From contig DJUJ01000153.1 of assembly GCA_002438345.1 (NCBI GenBank), positions 39,088 through 46,544 on the forward strand: a DNA stretch of 7,457 bases, written 5' to 3'. The stretch comes from Paenibacillus sp. UBA6285 (lineage in GTDB: Bacteria > Bacillota > Bacilli > Paenibacillales > Paenibacillaceae). Every line of letters starts with the position of its first letter. Position 1 is the stretch's first letter. The notes below the pieces were generated by a model. The model was not told the DNA's origin. It did not search any database and was given only the letters and a program-made list of their open reading frames with translations. Shown in pieces: positions 5,143 through 7,457 of this stretch. Both the position numbers and the translations under genes were made by a program.

Positions 5143-6159
5143 TTATAAACTAGTCGCTATACCCACTTTATGCGTTTGCTCTCGACGGAAACGGATGCGG
5201 ATCAACCGCAGACGCTCATAATAAATATCCAATCCTTCAGCAGCGGAAAAATCCTCTCCATACACCTTATGTAACACCGGTTTTAGGAAGAGATCCCCGA
5301 GCTCGACATAAGCATTCCATACCGCTTCCTGCTCATTCTGCGGCATATAGCCAAGCTCTACGTCGATCAGTTTCTCCACAGAGTAACCTTCTCTTTCTAG
5401 TTCCTCTACGGCTTCAATCAGTTCACGGCGGTTCACTCCACTATTCACCTTAAGTTGTTCCAAACCCAATCCATTCTCGATTCCCTGCAGCAGAATCCGC
5501 TGTAAGCGCAGTCGTTCTAGTTGCTTCTTATATTTGACCTCTTTCTGTTTATAAAGCCAAGATACAAAAGACTCCTCTTCGATTACTTCGTGTACCCAAT
5601 TCAGAGGAAAGGAATGTTCCCTTGCCACCGCAGTAGTTATAGCCAGCCAATCTTCCTCAAACTGTGTCACCTTTCCTTCTCCTACACCTGGAATTTGCAA
5701 CAGTTCCTCTGGTGTATGCGGTAGAAACGTGCTTAACAAGCGCAACAGACGATTGCTGGCGAGAATATAGGGCGCCTTCCGTTCACTCGAAGCTTTTCCG
5801 CGGCGCCAAGTACATAACTCCTCATAAATGGCTTCATTTCCATGATGTTCGCTGTAATATTGAAGCTTCAACTGCTCCTGATTACGTCCAGTAAGACCAT
5901 CTTTCTCGTGGAATATCCCATCTATCAAGGGTCGATAGCCATCTCCCATCTTCACTGCCAGCTCATGCCTGTATACACAGAGCATTTCATTCCATGAACC
6001 GCCTTCATACCATAAATTCTCGATGCAATTCTCTCCTCCTAAAAAATCACACCAGCCCAGACTCCAGATCCCTTCTTCCTCCCCAATCCACAACTGGGCG
6101 TACACCTCTTGATCCACTCCAGATATTCTCGATAAACGGTTCATAAATACAATTTGCAT
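5143..6159 (-). CDS. Stand-alone HRDC-domain protein of unknown function
   Basis: 338-residue cytoplasmic protein, no signal peptide or membrane segment seen. The recognisable part is an HRDC domain at about 106-177: APYILASNRLLRLLSTFLPH followed by the hairpin-like LLQIPGVGEGKV (153-164) and FEEDWLAI. HRDC domains occur at the C-terminus of RecQ helicases and RNase D and bind nucleic acid. No helicase Walker motifs and no 3'-5' exonuclease DEDD residues are visible. Residues 1-100 are tryptophan- and acid-rich and not recognised. The C-terminal part (about 205-330) is charged and helical, and NSGVNRRELIEAVEELEREG (239-258) looks like a helix-turn-helix, as in the C-terminal helicase-type HTH of RecQ-like proteins. 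Start: ATG at 6159 with AAAGGTAGGG upstream; ATG at 6165 is nearly as good; a TTG at 6180 overlaps the ribosome binding site and is rejected. Convergent with corA. Confidence 0.8.
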   Translation of the reverse strand: MQIVFMNRLSRISGVDQEVYAQLWIGEEEGIWSLGWCDFLGGENCIENLWYEGGSWNEMLCVYRHELAVKMGDGYRPLIDGIFHEKDGLTGRNQEQLKLQYYSEHHGNEAIYEELCTWRRGKASSERKAPYILASNRLLRLLSTFLPHTPEELLQIPGVGEGKVTQFEEDWLAITTAVAREHSFPLNWVHEVIEEESFVSWLYKQKEVKYKKQLERLRLQRILLQGIENGLGLEQLKVNSGVNRRELIEAVEELEREGYSVEKLIDVELGYMPQNEQEAVWNAYVELGDLFLKPVLHKVYGEDFSAAEGLDIYYERLRLIRIRFRREQTHKVGIATSL

Positions 6160-6261
6160 ATTCATCCCTACCTTTCTCAACTTACAGCAAGCATAATAAC
6201 CTTCCGGGCAGAGCCTCCTTCGGAGGGAGAGAATCTATTTCTCAATCAGACCCCGAAACGC

Positions 6262-6301
6262 AAAAAAGCACCTCTCTCACGATAAACGTGAAAGAGGTGC
6301 T
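6262..6301 (-). terminator. Terminator between the ROK kinase and the HRDC gene
   Basis: On the minus strand AGCACCTCTTTCACG (6301-6287) pairs with CGTGAGAGAGGTGCT (6281-6267) with a single mismatch over 15 positions, a 5-nt loop, then TTTTTT (6267-6262). It lies about 70 nt after the ROK stop codon. The plus strand lacks a T-tract after the stem, so it works on the minus strand. It may also act on transcripts from the candidate promoter at 6332-6359. Confidence 0.9.
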
Positions 6302-6331
6302 CCCTCATTAAATGCTATACTGTTAGATTCT

Positions 6332-6359
6332 ACAATACCATATATTACCTTACAGTCAA
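6332..6359 (-). promoter_or_regulatory. Candidate promoter between the ROK stop and the terminator
   Basis: On the minus strand TTGACT (6359-6354, 5 of 6), a 16-bp spacer, then TATTGT (6337-6332, 4 of 6). If active it would start near 6325, run straight into the terminator at 6301-6262, and reach the HRDC gene only by read-through. No better promoter was found for the HRDC gene between the terminator and its ATG. A hairpin CCTCC/GGAGG at 6214-6226 also lies in that stretch. Confidence 0.3.
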
Positions 6360-6371
6360 TGTCTTTTTATA

Positions 6372-7253
6372 CTAGTTTCTAGCTAAAGCCAATGTAGCCA
6401 ATCCAATCGCTCCAGCAAGCCCTGCATTGTCTCCAAGACCCGGTGACACAACATAATTATCGATGTCGACATTAAGCGATGGATGCTGAACATAACCGTT
6501 CAACAGCTCTTGCAGCTTGGTACGAATTAACGGGAACAGGTGACTTTGCTTCATGACACCACCGCCCATTACTATTTTTTGAGGAGACAGAATCAGCACA
6601 TAGTTCATGAGTGCATGTGCTAGATAGTGAGCTTCCATATCCCATGCCGGATGGTCCACCGGTAGCTCGCCTGCCGGTTGTCCCCAGCGTTTACCGATCC
6701 CCGGACCTGCGGCTAACCCTTCAAGGCAATCGCCATGATATGGACAGTAGCCCTCAAACGTATCTTCTGGATGTCTGCGAACTAGAATATGCCCCATTTC
6801 AGGATGAGACAATCCATGTACCATCTGGCCACCTACAACCGCTCCCGCTCCAATGCCTGTCCCAACCGTAATATAAAGGCAGCTGTCCAAACCTTTAGCC
6901 GCTCCCCATTTACTCTCAGCAAGCGCAGCACCATTCACATCCGTGTCAAATCCGATCGGCACATTAAATTGCTCAGCCATTGTACCCACCAGATTATATT
7001 GTCCCCAGTGAGGTTTTGGTGTCGTTGTTATATAGCCATAAGTAGGGCTGTCCAGCACAGGATCAATCGGTCCAAAAGATCCTATTCCGAAAGCTTCTAC
7101 ATTCTTCTCTCTAAAATAGTCTATCACTAGTCCCATCGTTTCTTCTGGAGTGGTAGTCGGAAAGCTCACACGGTCAATAATAGTACCGTCCTCATAACCA
7201 ATCCCACATACAAACTTTGTTCCGCCTGCTTCAATCGCTCCCAATAGCTTCAC
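6372..7253 (-). CDS. ROK-family fructokinase (zinc-binding, YdhR/ScrK type)
   Basis: ATP-dependent sugar kinase of the ROK family, 293 residues, the usual length; most likely phosphorylates fructose to fructose 6-phosphate in the cytoplasm. Motifs in order: N-terminal phosphate loop GAIEAGGTKF (5-14), GIGSFGPIDP (56-65), FDTDVNGAA (102-110) with D105 as the probable catalytic base, GTGIGAG (131-137), the zinc cluster H155, C170, H173 and C176 (GH...YCPYHGDC), GLAAGPGI (179-186), VMGGGVM (228-234) and a closing GLGDNAGLAGAIG. Start is GTG at 7253 with GGGAG nine nt upstream; no ATG fits. B. subtilis GmuE/YdhR is the kind of homologue I have in mind. Glucose or mannose as substrate cannot be excluded. 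It has its own promoter, and no transporter or sugar hydrolase is visible next to it. Confidence 0.9.
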   Translation of the reverse strand: MKLLGAIEAGGTKFVCGIGYEDGTIIDRVSFPTTTPEETMGLVIDYFREKNVEAFGIGSFGPIDPVLDSPTYGYITTTPKPHWGQYNLVGTMAEQFNVPIGFDTDVNGAALAESKWGAAKGLDSCLYITVGTGIGAGAVVGGQMVHGLSHPEMGHILVRRHPEDTFEGYCPYHGDCLEGLAAGPGIGKRWGQPAGELPVDHPAWDMEAHYLAHALMNYVLILSPQKIVMGGGVMKQSHLFPLIRTKLQELLNGYVQHPSLNVDIDNYVVSPGLGDNAGLAGAIGLATLALARN

Positions 7254-7343
7254 AGCAATTATCTCCCTTTCTCTAGTTAGAAGTTAATACGCTACCCATA
7301 CACCAATGAATAAAATCATTAAAAAAAGCAATTACCAGCCCTA

Positions 7344-7372
7344 ATTATACGTCGAATGAAGCGCTATCACAA
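7344..7372 (-). promoter_or_regulatory. Promoter of the ROK fructokinase gene
   Basis: On the minus strand TTGTGA (7372-7367, 4 of 6), a 17-bp spacer, and a perfect TATAAT (7349-7344). The start would be near 7337, giving a leader of about 85 nt. That leader includes a small inverted repeat, AATGA and TCATT, at 7305-7320. The -35 box begins 7 bp from the edge of the 42-nt palindrome. Confidence 0.75.
7357..7369. promoter_or_regulatory. Weak cre-like site in the kinase promoter spacer
   Basis: TGATAGCGCTTCA (minus strand) has the AGCGCT core of CcpA cre sites with TGA and TCA arms, but it is one base shorter than the symmetrical TGAAAGCGCTTTCA form. It lies between -35 and -10, where CcpA would repress. 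Catabolite control of a sugar kinase is plausible, but the match is imperfect. Confidence 0.25.
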
Positions 7373-7378
7373 CAAGTA

Positions 7379-7420
7379 TAAACGCCTTCGGCGTCCTTAT
7401 AAGGACGCCGAAGGCGTTTA
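7379..7420. repeat. Perfect 42-nt palindrome (cruciform or intergenic repeat)
   Basis: The 21 bases TAAACGCCTTCGGC... (7379-7399) are followed at once by their exact reverse complement (7400-7420), with no spacer. Each half contains its own hairpin, ACGCC-TTC-GGCGT on the left and ACGCC-GAA-GGCGT on the right, so it is a palindrome made of two palindromes. Only short TTTA runs follow each end, which is weak for a terminator, although it could end transcription from both sides. It may be a copy of a dispersed intergenic repeat. The last 37 nt of the window (7421-7457) continue with AT-rich sequence in which no gene can be assigned. One minus-strand frame there is hydrophobic and stops at TAA 7420-7418, too short to call. 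Confidence 0.7.
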
Positions 7421-7457
7421 AGCGAGAAATATAAGGATAATGTATAGCGTGAAACTT

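Noticed and set aside
6160..6180. TTG at 6180 as the start of the HRDC gene
   Set aside because: It overlaps the AAAGGTAGGG that serves as ribosome binding site for the ATG at 6159 or 6165.
6789..7130. 113-codon plus-strand ORF across the ROK kinase
   Set aside because: It is antisense to conserved kinase motifs with no recognisable product.

Overview
The window reads as ordinary chromosome from a low-to-mid GC Gram-positive of the Bacillales, most likely a Paenibacillus or close relative. This rests on AGGAGG-type ribosome binding sites, sigma-A-like promoters, GC-rich hairpin plus T-tract terminators, a SAM-I (S-box) riboswitch in front of methionine genes, a futalosine-pathway menaquinone gene, and the protein families present. 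The genus is inferred; the low-GC Gram-positive placement is well supported. No IS element, phage gene, tRNA, rRNA or CRISPR array was seen.

Layout, left to right. (1) Minus strand, 1-1081: mqnC, a radical-SAM enzyme of the futalosine menaquinone pathway, missing only its last codons at the window edge. It has its own promoter with a perfect 17-bp palindrome on the start site, and its start codon sits in the loop of a possible 15-position stem. (2) Minus strand, 1350-3722: a methionine operon. Its order is promoter, SAM-I riboswitch with intrinsic terminator, metA (Glu111 predicts homoserine O-acetyltransferase), metI (cystathionine gamma-synthase/O-acetylhomoserine thiolyase), terminator. 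MetA activates homoserine, MetI adds the sulfur, and SAM closes the loop through the riboswitch. (3) Plus strand, 3831-5125: a CorA-type divalent-cation transporter behind a strong divergent promoter and a leader of about 255 nt. The leader holds a 42-codon ORF, an intrinsic terminator whose two arms lie about 65 nt apart, and a competing hairpin. (4) Minus strand, 5143-6159: a stand-alone HRDC-domain protein of unknown role. (5) Minus strand, 6372-7253: a zinc-type ROK fructokinase with its own near-consensus promoter. (6) 7379-7420: a perfect 42-nt palindrome just upstream of that promoter, followed by 37 nt of unassigned sequence.

The strongest candidate for something undescribed is the corA leader. 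Its promoter, ribosome binding site, short ORF with an acidic/proline start (MEGDP), terminator overlapping the ORF and rival hairpin together suggest a translation-coupled attenuator, possibly sensing magnesium. The parts are visible in the sequence; the mechanism and the ligand are inference. Secondary items are the mqnC operator palindrome, the mqnC start-codon loop, the 42-nt palindrome, and a possible attenuated promoter for the HRDC gene.
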